Below, one piece after another: positions 57,355 to 64,000 of a DNA stretch of 64,000 bases. The stretch comes from Candidatus Segatella papionis (GTDB lineage: Bacteria; Bacteroidota; Bacteroidia; Bacteroidales; Bacteroidaceae). A model generated the notes under the pieces. That model ran no database searches. It saw nothing but the letters and a program-made list of their open reading frames with translations, and had not been told where the DNA came from. The stretch is taken from positions 67,388 to 131,387 of the forward strand of contig DBLF01000030.1 in NCBI GenBank assembly GCA_002297965.1, in the 5' to 3' direction. Position 1 is the stretch's first letter, and every line of letters starts with the position of its first letter. The position numbers were made by a program, and so were the translations under genes.

Positions 57355-58539
57355 ATGAAAAAATTGAGAATCAGCAAGATTTGGATTGCCGTCATCGTGG
57401 TGGTAATCGCAGCCGTGGCAGCTTGGGCGCTGTCGGGCGACAAAAACGAGGAGCAGATCAACTTCAAGGAGGAGAAAGCTTCTCGCAAGAGCCTGCAAAA
57501 CAGCGTTACCGCCACAGGAACCATCGAGGCTGTAACCTCCGTGACCGTAGGTACGCAGGTGAGCGGTATCGTCAACAAACTATACGTGGATTACAATTCG
57601 CAAGTGAAGAAGGGACAGGTCATCGCCGAACTCGACAAGACCAACCTGCTCAGCGAGCTGAATACCGCCAAGGCTAACCTGGCGAGCGCACAGAGCAACC
57701 TGAACTATCAACAAGCTAACCTCAGTCGCTACCAGACGCTCTACAAGAAGGGACTCGTAAGCGCAGACGAATATGAGAACGCCCTCCTCACCTACCGTCA
57801 GGCAAAGGAGCAGGTGGCTTCTTCTAGAGAAAACGTACAGAAGGCGCAGACCAACCTCGGTTATGCCACTATTACCTCACCTATCGACGGTACCGTCATC
57901 TCCAAGAGTGTGGAGGAAGGACAGACCGTGGCAGCCAGCTTCAACACCCCAGAGCTTTTCACCATAGCCAAAGACTTGACCAACATGCAGGTGGTTGCAA
58001 ATGTGGATGAGGCAGATATAGGTGGCGTGAAAGAAGGCGACCGAGTTACCTTCACCGTAGATGCTTACCCTGACGATACATTCGAGGGTACTGTAAAGCA
58101 AGTACGTCTGGAGGCTACCACCACCAACAATGTGGTGACCTATGAAGTTGTCATCTCCGCCCCTAACGCAGACCTGAAGTTGAAACCAGGTTTGACAGCC
58201 AATGTCACCATCTACACCCAAGAGCGCAGCGGCATCCTCGCTGTACCAAACAAGGCTCTCCGCTTCACCCCTACCAAGGAAACTGTGGGCAAGGATATGA
58301 AGATTGTAGATTGCAAGGGCAAGAACAAGGTTTGGACTCTTAACGGAAAGACCCTCACTGCCCACCCTGTTACTATCGGACAGACCGACGGTGTAAACAC
58401 AGAGATTACCAAGGGCATCAAACAGGGACAAAAGATAGTGACCGAAATCATTGTTAACACTCCTGAAGACGATGATGATTCTCAGCAGCAAAGCCAAGGC
58501 TTGATTGGCGGTCCTGGACCTAGAGGCAAAAAGAAATAA
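57355..58539 (+). CDS. Periplasmic adaptor of MacA/HlyD type
   Basis: 394 residues. An N-terminal membrane anchor (IWIAVIVVVIAAVAAWAL) and then adaptor features: VTVGTQVSGIVNKLYVDYNSQVKKGQVIAELD lipoyl half, a coiled coil (LASAQSNLNYQQANLSRYQ), the second lipoyl half TITSPIDGTVISKSVEEGQTV and beta domains. It bridges the TolC channel to the inner-membrane ABC permease. 18 bp before the ATPase gene. Confidence 0.92.
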   Translation: MKKLRISKIWIAVIVVVIAAVAAWALSGDKNEEQINFKEEKASRKSLQNSVTATGTIEAVTSVTVGTQVSGIVNKLYVDYNSQVKKGQVIAELDKTNLLSELNTAKANLASAQSNLNYQQANLSRYQTLYKKGLVSADEYENALLTYRQAKEQVASSRENVQKAQTNLGYATITSPIDGTVISKSVEEGQTVAASFNTPELFTIAKDLTNMQVVANVDEADIGGVKEGDRVTFTVDAYPDDTFEGTVKQVRLEATTTNNVVTYEVVISAPNADLKLKPGLTANVTIYTQERSGILAVPNKALRFTPTKETVGKDMKIVDCKGKNKVWTLNGKTLTAHPVTIGQTDGVNTEITKGIKQGQKIVTEIIVNTPEDDDDSQQQSQGLIGGPGPRGKKK

Positions 58540-58557
58540 CGTAACAGAGTAAATAAA

Positions 58558-59337
58558 ATGACAACAAATAATTCGCAAAACAACAATGAGGGCAAGAAGG
58601 TCGTCATCGAACTGGACAACGTGCGACGAGACTTCTTGGTGGGCGACGAGACCGTCCACGCCCTCAAAGGCGTGAGCTTCAAGATTTACGAGGGCGAGTT
58701 CGTTACCATCATGGGTAAGTCAGGCTCCGGCAAATCTACACTGCTCAACCAGTTGGGTTGCCTCGATACCCCTTCAAGTGGTGAATATTATCTGGATGGT
58801 GTAAGCGTGCGCAAGATGAGCCGCAACGATCGAGCCATCCTGCGCAACCGCAAGATTGGATTCATCTTCCAGAACTACAACCTCCTGCCGAAGACTACGA
58901 GCGTGGAGAATGTGGAACTGCCACTGATGTACAACCCAAACGTGAACGCAGAGGAACGCAAGCAGAGAGCCATCGAGGCACTGAAGGCTGTGGGTCTGGG
59001 CGAAAGACTCTATCACAAGAGTAACCAAATGTCTGGTGGACAGATGCAACGTGTAGCCATCGCCCGCGCCTTGGTAAACAACCCAGCTGTCATCCTCGCC
59101 GACGAGGCGACAGGTAACCTCGATACGAGGACAAGTTTCGAAATCTTGGTGCTGTTTCAGAAGCTCTATGCCCAGGGCAGGACTATCATCTTCGTGACCC
59201 ACAACCCCGACATCGCCAACTACTCCAGCCGCAACATAGAGCTGCGCGATGGGCACATCATCAGCGATGAGTATAACCAGCACATCCTCTCGGCAGCCGA
59301 GGGACTGGCGGCATTGCCGGCAAATACAGATGAGTAA
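58558..59337 (+). CDS. ABC transporter ATP-binding protein of the MacB group
   Basis: 259 residues. Walker [11 protein letters not shown]-loop [12 protein letters not shown], signature MSGGQMQR, Walker [16 protein letters not shown] and H-loop THN. Separate ATPase subunit that pairs with the permease downstream, in contrast to MacB, where both are fused. Confidence 0.93.
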   Translation: MTTNNSQNNNEGKKVVIELDNVRRDFLVGDETVHALKGVSFKIYEGEFVTIMGKSGSGKSTLLNQLGCLDTPSSGEYYLDGVSVRKMSRNDRAILRNRKIGFIFQNYNLLPKTTSVENVELPLMYNPNVNAEERKQRAIEALKAVGLGERLYHKSNQMSGGQMQRVAIARALVNNPAVILADEATGNLDTRTSFEILVLFQKLYAQGRTIIFVTHNPDIANYSSRNIELRDGHIISDEYNQHILSAAEGLAALPANTDE

Positions 59338-59417
59338 GTGAAGTTTAAAGCGTGAAGCATTCCATGACTTCACAAATCACAAAGCTTGAAGTTATTAAGT
59401 TTTTAAATTCAAAGTAA

Positions 59418-60656
59418 ATGAATTATCAGAATCTTTTAAAGATAGCCCTGCGAGCGATAGCAGCCAACAAGATGCGCTCCTTCCTCACGGCGCTGGGTAT
59501 CATCATCGGTATCGCAGCTGTCATCACGATGCTTGCCATCGGACAAGGAAGTAAGGCGAGCATCAAGGCTAATATCGCCGAGATGGGTTCCAATATGATT
59601 ATGATCTCGCCGGGTGCTGATATGAGAGGTGGTGTGCGACAGGATGCATCCTCCATGGAGACCCTGAAACAGACCGACTACCAAAGCATCAAGGATGAGT
59701 GCAACTATATCTCTGCTATCTCTCCTACCGTGAATAGCAGCGGACAATGGATTAATGGCAACAACAACACCCAGAGTACCATCTACGGTGTGAACCAAGA
59801 CTATCTGACCATTCGACAGCTCAAGGTGGCTGATGGCGATATGTTCACCGACACTGACATCAAGACAGCAGCCAAGGTCTGCATCCTGGGACAGACGGTG
59901 GTGGATTACCTCTTCCCCGACGGTAGCGACCCAATCGGAAAGGTAGTGAGATTCAATAGCATCCCATTCCGTGTGATAGGCGTACTCAAGAAGAAGGGGT
60001 ACAACTCTATGGGTATGGACCAGGATGACCTGGTGCTTGCTCCATACACCACGGTCATGAAGCGTATCTTGGCGCAAACCTACCTGGGTGGCATCGTCTG
60101 CTCAGCCATTACCGAGGAGGCTTCACAGCCAGCTCAAGACCAGATTAGCGAAATCTTACGTCGCAACCACAAACTGAAGGATGCCACCGCCACCACAGAG
60201 GCTGACGAAGACGACTTCAATATCCGCTCTCAGGAGGAAATATCAAGTATGATGAACTCCACCATGTCCACCATCACCATCTTGCTGGGTAGCGTGGCGG
60301 GCATCTCCTTGCTAGTGGGTGGTATAGGTATTATGAACATTATGTATGTATCCGTCACTGAGCGCACCCGAGAGATTGGTCTTCGAATGAGTGTGGGAGC
60401 CAGAGGCATCGACATTCTGAACCAGTTCCTCATCGAAGCAATCCTCTTGTCTGTCACAGGTGGTATCATCGGCGTATTACTAGGCGTGGGATTGTCTGTG
60501 AGTCTCAATGCCTTCCTGCATATCGCCACGCAGATAGAGCCATGGAGCATTATCATGAGCTTTGCGGTATGTACATTCACGGGAGTGTTCTTCGGATGGT
60601 ATCCTGCCAAGAAGGCAGCCAAACTCGACCCTATCGAGGCCATCAGATACGAATAA
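59418..60656 (+). CDS. ABC transporter permease of the MacB group
   Basis: 412 residues with an N-terminal helix (MRSFLTALGIIIGIAAVITMLAI), a large periplasmic domain (about 50-270), then three helices. FtsX-type permease domain with MYVSVTERTREIGLRMSVGAR. With the TolC, MacA-like and ATPase genes it forms a complete tripartite exporter. Substrate not predictable. Confidence 0.92.
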   Translation: MNYQNLLKIALRAIAANKMRSFLTALGIIIGIAAVITMLAIGQGSKASIKANIAEMGSNMIMISPGADMRGGVRQDASSMETLKQTDYQSIKDECNYISAISPTVNSSGQWINGNNNTQSTIYGVNQDYLTIRQLKVADGDMFTDTDIKTAAKVCILGQTVVDYLFPDGSDPIGKVVRFNSIPFRVIGVLKKKGYNSMGMDQDDLVLAPYTTVMKRILAQTYLGGIVCSAITEEASQPAQDQISEILRRNHKLKDATATTEADEDDFNIRSQEEISSMMNSTMSTITILLGSVAGISLLVGGIGIMNIMYVSVTERTREIGLRMSVGARGIDILNQFLIEAILLSVTGGIIGVLLGVGLSVSLNAFLHIATQIEPWSIIMSFAVCTFTGVFFGWYPAKKAAKLDPIEAIRYE

Positions 60657-60690
60657 AGCAATAATTATTCAGAGAATAGAAATTATAAAG

Positions 60691-60726
60691 AAGGCTGGGT
60701 ATCCTATTTGGAATCCCAGCCTTTTT
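60691..60726 (+). terminator. Terminator of the export operon
   Basis: AAGGCTGGG pairs with CCCAGCCTT over 15 nt, then TTT. Confidence 0.85.
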
Positions 60727-60984
60727 GTATGTCCCATATCTCTTTATCTTTCCTTCCTTCTTTATCTCTCCTACCTTCTTTACAACATACCCTGTCTTAT
60801 ATCCCCCTACCTTCTTTATGCTTGTAGGATGCGTAATAAATATAAGCGTCATTAAAAATAACAATAATGAGATAGGCAAAACAAAATCTCAACATAAAAT
60901 GCTGTGGGGGGCATAATATCTACAATTATATAATGCTAATTCCAAAATTTAGAATCCCAGCGTCCACTCCCTGTATGTACAAAA
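60727..60984. other. Spacer with pyrimidine-rich repeats and no gene
   Basis: CCTACCTTCTTTA-type blocks occur at about 60740-60820 (several copies). No convincing ORF or promoter. Confidence 0.4.
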
Positions 60985-61030
60985 AATAAGGTCGCTAACA
61001 GCTCCATTACCGAGCATTAGCGACCTTATT
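60985..61030 (-). terminator. Terminator of the rpmB-rpmG operon (minus strand)
   Basis: AATAAGGTCGCTAA pairs with TTAGCGACCTTATT over 18 nt. On the minus strand the stem is followed by a T-rich run. Confidence 0.7.
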
Positions 61031-61096
61031 GTATTTATGTGAGTCTCCAAGAGAGACCTAAACTAAGTTTTCGCTCCCTAGAGAGCAGAAACAAGA

Positions 61097-61255
61097 TTAG
61101 TCCTTGAAGAAATCCTTAACAGCCTCGTTAGGTACCATCTTCTCATCGAAAACATAAGCACCAGTCTTAGGGCTCTTAACCATCTTGATAACCTTTGTGT
61201 ATGCGCGACCATCCATGTTACCTTCGTGGAGGGTAGCGACCGCTTTCTTTGCCAT
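61097..61255 (-). CDS. DUF4295 protein (Bacteroidetes-specific ribosomal protein bL38 candidate)
   Basis: 52 residues: MAKKAVATLHEGNMDGRAYT and then KVIKMVKSPKTGAYVFDEKM, ending in VKDFFKD. The gene follows rpmB and rpmG in the order conserved across Bacteroidetes, where DUF4295 proteins occur at this place. A Bacteroidetes ribosome structure described a protein bL38 that I understand to be this family; I state that from memory. Lysine-rich and small, as for a ribosomal protein. Confidence 0.85.
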   Translation of the reverse strand: MAKKAVATLHEGNMDGRAYTKVIKMVKSPKTGAYVFDEKMVPNEAVKDFFKD

Positions 61256-61297
61256 AGTCTATTAAAATTGATAAATTTGTTAAACTTGTAAGCTAGC

Positions 61298-61486
61298 TTA
61301 CTTAATCTCCTTGTGAAGAGTCATCTTCTTAAGGATTGGGTTGTACTTCATCAACTCAAGACGCTCAGGAGTGTTCTTACGATTCTTAGTAGTCACGTAA
61401 CGACTTGTACCTGGCATACCACTGTTCTTGTGTTCAGTGCACTCGAGGATAACCTGTACTCTATTACCTTTTGCTTTCTTTGCCAT
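61298..61486 (-). CDS. rpmG: 50S ribosomal protein L33
   Basis: 62 residues: [20 protein letters not shown] and then [31 protein letters not shown]. Matches the bacterial L33 family; it lacks the CxxC zinc pairs of the C+ form (only one Cys). Five bp after rpmB. Confidence 0.96.
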   Translation of the reverse strand: MAKKAKGNRVQVILECTEHKNSGMPGTSRYVTTKNRKNTPERLELMKYNPILKKMTLHKEIK

Positions 61487-61491
61487 GATAT

Positions 61492-61755
61492 TTATTCTCC
61501 TATAACTTTAATGTCCTTCCAATCTACATAGCCCTTCTTAACTGCCTGATTGAGGGCAGCGTCGAGACCTACCTTGTTAATAAGACGAAGACCAGCAGCA
61601 CTGATCTTGAGGCTAATCCAGCAACCTTCCTCTACATAGTAGAACTTCTTGCTGAAGAGGTTAACGTCAAAGCTTCTCTTTGTACGGTGCTTTGAGTGAG
61701 ACACATTGCAACCTAACTGTGCCTTCTTACCTGTAATTTGACAAATCTTAGACAT
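61492..61755 (-). CDS. rpmB: 50S ribosomal protein L28
   Basis: 87 residues: [20 protein letters not shown] with the L28 signature [15 protein letters not shown]. First gene of the operon on this strand; a TAATTTTG promoter element is upstream at 61808-61815 (minus). Confidence 0.97.
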   Translation of the reverse strand: MSKICQITGKKAQLGCNVSHSKHRTKRSFDVNLFSKKFYYVEEGCWISLKISAAGLRLINKVGLDAALNQAVKKGYVDWKDIKVIGE

Positions 61756-61807
61756 TTCTATCTTTAATTTTGTAATTCGTTAATTGATACCTATTCCAAA
61801 CAGTTTG

Positions 61808-61815
61808 CAAAATTA
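61808..61815 (-). promoter_or_regulatory. -7 promoter element for rpmB-rpmG-DUF4295
   Basis: Minus strand TAATTTTG, exact TAnnTTTG match, 53 bp upstream of the rpmB start. Confidence 0.65.
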
Positions 61816-61837
61816 CAAAGAATTCTCGACATAACAA

Positions 61838-61876
61838 AATAATCCTCAAAAGGATGGCTACCTTTTAAGGATTATT
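61838..61876 (-). terminator. Hairpin downstream of cinA (minus strand)
   Basis: AATAATCCT and AGGATTATT form the outer stem, AAAAGG and CCTTTT the inner. On the minus strand it is followed by TTTGTTAT, which fits a terminator for the map-tsaD-cinA transcript. Confidence 0.65.
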
Positions 61877-61981
61877 AATATTTTACTGCAAGAAATTAGC
61901 AAAAAGCCGTCTTTCTTACTGATTTTAAGCTGTTTCTTGGCACTCTGATTCAGCTCATTTCTTGAGCTTCGAAGCCCAGAA

Positions 61982-62494
61982 TTATGCCTCTTTCTTCAAT
62001 TCCTCAGCATGCTCCTTCAAGAAGTCGAGCATGCCCTTGAGGGCTGTGTTGGTGGCAATGGCGAGGTTGATGTCACGCCCGAAGTCATCAGAGAGCTTCA
62101 CCACGCGCACGTCGTCCTTGCTACCATAGCCGATGTAGATGGTACCCACAGGGATGGCAGGAGTGCCACCTGTAGGACCTGCGCAGCCCGTAGCCGACAT
62201 CGCATAGTCCACATTCAGCGCCTTGATGGCACCCAGCACCATCTCACGAGCCACTTCTTCGCAAACGGCCGTTTGCTCCTCCAGAACCTCGTGGCTGACA
62301 CCGAGGATATTTTCCTTCACCTCGTTTACGTATGACACGATGCCACCCTTGAAATAGTTGCTGGCACCTGGCACTGAAATGATGGCCTCGGCGATTCTAC
62401 CGCCTGTGCAGCTCTCTGCCGTACCCACTGTCTTGTCACTGTTGTAGAGCATCTCCTGGATGCCCTTGCTCAATATCTTTGTTTCGAATTCCAT
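61982..62494 (-). CDS. CinA C-terminal domain protein (nicotinamide-nucleotide amidase)
   Basis: 170 residues from the ATG at 62494. Motifs: TVGTAESCTGGRIAEAI, GVSHEVLEEQTAVCEEVAREM and ATGCAGPTGGTPAIPVGTIYIGYG, as in PncC/CinA C-terminal amidases that recycle NMN to NaMN. The N-terminal nucleotidyl-like domain of full CinA is absent. A TTG at 62506 would extend the protein by four residues. Confidence 0.9.
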   Translation of the reverse strand: MEFETKILSKGIQEMLYNSDKTVGTAESCTGGRIAEAIISVPGASNYFKGGIVSYVNEVKENILGVSHEVLEEQTAVCEEVAREMVLGAIKALNVDYAMSATGCAGPTGGTPAIPVGTIYIGYGSKDDVRVVKLSDDFGRDINLAIATNTALKGMLDFLKEHAEELKKEA

Positions 62495-62557
62495 AATCTT
62501 ACTCAATCAGAATATCCTCAGCCCTCAACATCAGACTTCGGTATTCCAACTTTAAAC

Positions 62558-63583
62558 TTACTTAAATGTTACTTTCGAATATGCTGGCAGGTCGATGGTG
62601 GCGAAATCGCCGTCACGATACTTGAATGTTCCCACGCAACCTATCATCGCCGCATTGTCGGTGGTATAACTGAACTTAGGGATATAGATGGTCCAACCAT
62701 AACGCTTGGCATGGTCGTGGAAAGCATTGCGAAGGCCATTGTTGGCACTTACGCCTCCAGCCACAGCCACATGCTTGATGCCCGTCTGCTTCACGGCCAT
62801 GCGGAGCTTCTTCATCAGAATGTCCACGATGGTGAACTCTATGCTGGCAGCCAAGTCGTATTTGTTCTTCTCCACGAAGTCAGGGTCTTCTGCCACCCAC
62901 TTGCGCATGTTGTAAAGGAAACTAGTCTTGAATCCCGAGAAACTGTAGTTGAGTCCCGGAATGTGTGGTTCGGCAAATGTGAAGGCCTTCGGGTTGCCCT
63001 GACGGGCGTACTTATCCACGATAGGTCCTCCAGGATAGCCCCACTCCAACACCTTGGCACACTTGTCGATGGCCTCGCCGGCAGCGTCGTCGATGGTCTG
63101 TCCCAAGACTTCCATGTCGTTGTAGGCATTCACCTTCACAATCTGCGAGTTTCCACCACTCACGAGCAGACAGATAAATGGAAACGGAGGAGCACTCTGG
63201 TCATCGTCGCTCTCCTTGATGAAGTGCGCCATCACATGTCCCTGCAAATGGTTAACGTCGATGAGAGGGATGTTGAGTGCACGGGCGAATCCCTTGGCGA
63301 AGCTCACGCCCACAAGGAGCGAGCCCATCAAACCCGGTCCACGGGTGAAGGCTACTGCCGAAAGGTCTTCTTTCTTGATGCCCGCACGGGCTATCGCCTG
63401 GTCAACCACAGGCACTACATTCTGCTGATGCGCACGAGAGGCCAGCTCTGGCACCACGCCACCATAGGCACGGTGCACCTCCTGCGAAGCCGTCACATTG
63501 CTCAGCAACACTCCGTTTTTGAGCAATGCGGCAGAGGTATCGTCGCAGCTGCTCTCTATACCTAATATATATATATCCTTCAT
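62558..63583 (-). CDS. tsaD: tRNA threonylcarbamoyladenosine transferase TsaD
   Basis: 341 residues. Kae1/TsaD motifs: IYILGIESSCDDTSAALL, GVVPELASRAHQQNVVPVV, FTRGPGLMGSLLVGVSFAKG, LVSGGNSQIV and HVAVAGGVSANNGL. It attaches the threonylcarbamoyl group to A37 of tRNAs reading ANN codons. The frame is open to 63616, but the map gene ends at 63597, so the ATG at 63583 is the start. Lies 13 bp downstream of map. Confidence 0.96.
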   Translation of the reverse strand: MKDIYILGIESSCDDTSAALLKNGVLLSNVTASQEVHRAYGGVVPELASRAHQQNVVPVVDQAIARAGIKKEDLSAVAFTRGPGLMGSLLVGVSFAKGFARALNIPLIDVNHLQGHVMAHFIKESDDDQSAPPFPFICLLVSGGNSQIVKVNAYNDMEVLGQTIDDAAGEAIDKCAKVLEWGYPGGPIVDKYARQGNPKAFTFAEPHIPGLNYSFSGFKTSFLYNMRKWVAEDPDFVEKNKYDLAASIEFTIVDILMKKLRMAVKQTGIKHVAVAGGVSANNGLRNAFHDHAKRYGWTIYIPKFSYTTDNAAMIGCVGTFKYRDGDFATIDLPAYSKVTFK

Positions 63584-63596
63584 TGCTTTATTAATA

Positions 63597-64000
63597 TTAA
63601 TGTGTAAGCACCTCAACGCCGTGCTCTGTCATCACGAGGGTATGCTCCCACTGTGCAGAAGGTTTCTCGTCGCCTGTGATTACCTCCCATCCGTATGGGT
63701 CGTCGGCATCGATGAACACCTTCCAGGTACCCATGTTGATCATTGGCTCGATGGTAAATACCATGCCTGGCACGAGCAGCATGCCCGTACCCTTATGACC
63801 ATAGTGCAAGACTTCCGGCTCCTCGTGGAACTGGAGTCCAACGCCATGACCGCAGAGATCACGTACCACGCCATAACCATACTTCTTGCAGTGCTTCTCG
63901 ATGGCATGGCCGATGTCACCCACGAAAGAGTAAGGCTTGGCAGCCTCCATGCCGAGTTCGAGGCATTCCTTGGCAACACGCACCAACTGTTCCTTCTCAG
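63597..64000 (-). CDS. map: Type I methionine aminopeptidase, N-terminus outside window
   Basis: About 134 C-terminal residues are visible; the frame runs open off the right edge. Metal-ligand segments: LCGHGVGLQFHEEP with the His, FTIEPMINMG with Glu, and SAQWEHTLVMTEHG with the last Glu. It removes the initiator methionine from new proteins. Likely co-transcribed with tsaD downstream. Confidence 0.94.
   Translation of the reverse strand, partial: EKEQLVRVAKECLELGMEAAKPYSFVGDIGHAIEKHCKKYGYGVVRDLCGHGVGLQFHEEPEVLHYGHKGTGMLLVPGMVFTIEPMINMGTWKVFIDADDPYGWEVITGDEKPSAQWEHTLVMTEHGVEVLTH

Noticed and set aside
60727..60984. Small ORFs in the pyrimidine-rich spacer
   Set aside because: The frames consist of repeated Tyr/Leu/Phe/Pro codons and have no start context or conservation clue.
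62711..63565. Open frame of 284 codons on the plus strand over tsaD
   Set aside because: It lies fully opposite tsaD, has no family motif and is a shadow caused by base composition.

Overview
The window is a chromosomal segment from a member of the Bacteroidales, most likely the Prevotellaceae (Prevotella/Segatella). The evidence is the promoter style (many TAnnTTTG -7 elements and few Shine-Dalgarno sequences), typical Bacteroidetes gene sets (a DUF4295 gene beside rpmB/rpmG, HU-CCDC81/SPOR protein, lamin-tail OadG fusion, Nudix-type AraR arabinose locus, thiSEGCH behind a TPP riboswitch) and protein sequences that read as Prevotella-like. I saw no rRNA, tRNA, CRISPR array, prophage or conjugative element. 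The only mobile DNA is one decayed transposase.

Layout. 1-2044 (minus): membrane proteostasis genes, namely SPFH/band-7 protein (cut by the window edge), NfeD and an M48 lipoprotein protease. 2459-8701 (plus): pgk, an AspT/YidE-type transporter, and three subunits of a sodium-pumping decarboxylase (OadG fusion, biotin carrier, OadB) without a carboxyltransferase beside them. 8899-10273 (minus): a lipoprotein and rfbC. 10479-12261: HU/SPOR protein and FHA protein. 12544-21044: hisH-hisA-hisF-hisIE, ftsE, lysC, lysA and two envelope glycosyltransferase-like genes. 21225-21742: an isolated unit of tiny ORFs with its own promoter and terminator, the most likely undescribed element here. 21852-26709: TPP riboswitch and thiS-thiE-thiG-thiC-thiH. 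26998-30339: metallophosphoesterase lipoprotein, an exported unknown, and uxaB. 30499-37065: small membrane protein and RluA synthase (minus), then ABC-F ATPase, grpE, dnaJ and folC. 37189-41027: galactose uptake and catabolism (galM, FHS-type permease, galK). 41375-42566: dead transposase. 42850-55418: an arabinose utilisation locus running from outer-surface sugar release to the pentose phosphate pathway (mutarotase lipoprotein, SSS symporter, AraR, AraD, AraA, AraB, GH51 arabinofuranosidase, transketolase, RpiB). 55825-60656: TolC/MacA/MacB-type tripartite export. 61097-61755 (minus): rpmB, rpmG and the DUF4295 protein. 61982-64000 (minus): cinA C-terminal domain, tsaD and map (cut by the edge).

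How the genes work together. The arabinose block forms a nearly complete route: GH51 frees arabinose, a mutarotase and Na+ symporter bring it in, araA/araB/araD convert it to xylulose-5-phosphate, and tkt/rpiB feed it into the pentose phosphate pathway, with AraR as the probable switch. The galactose block is the parallel set for galactose. The decarboxylase subunits would make a sodium gradient that symporters of the SSS type can use. Several intergenic regions carry repeats or hairpins (a 25-nt element shared by oadB and araB, a perfect 25-bp nested palindrome, tandem 18-bp repeats), reported as findings.
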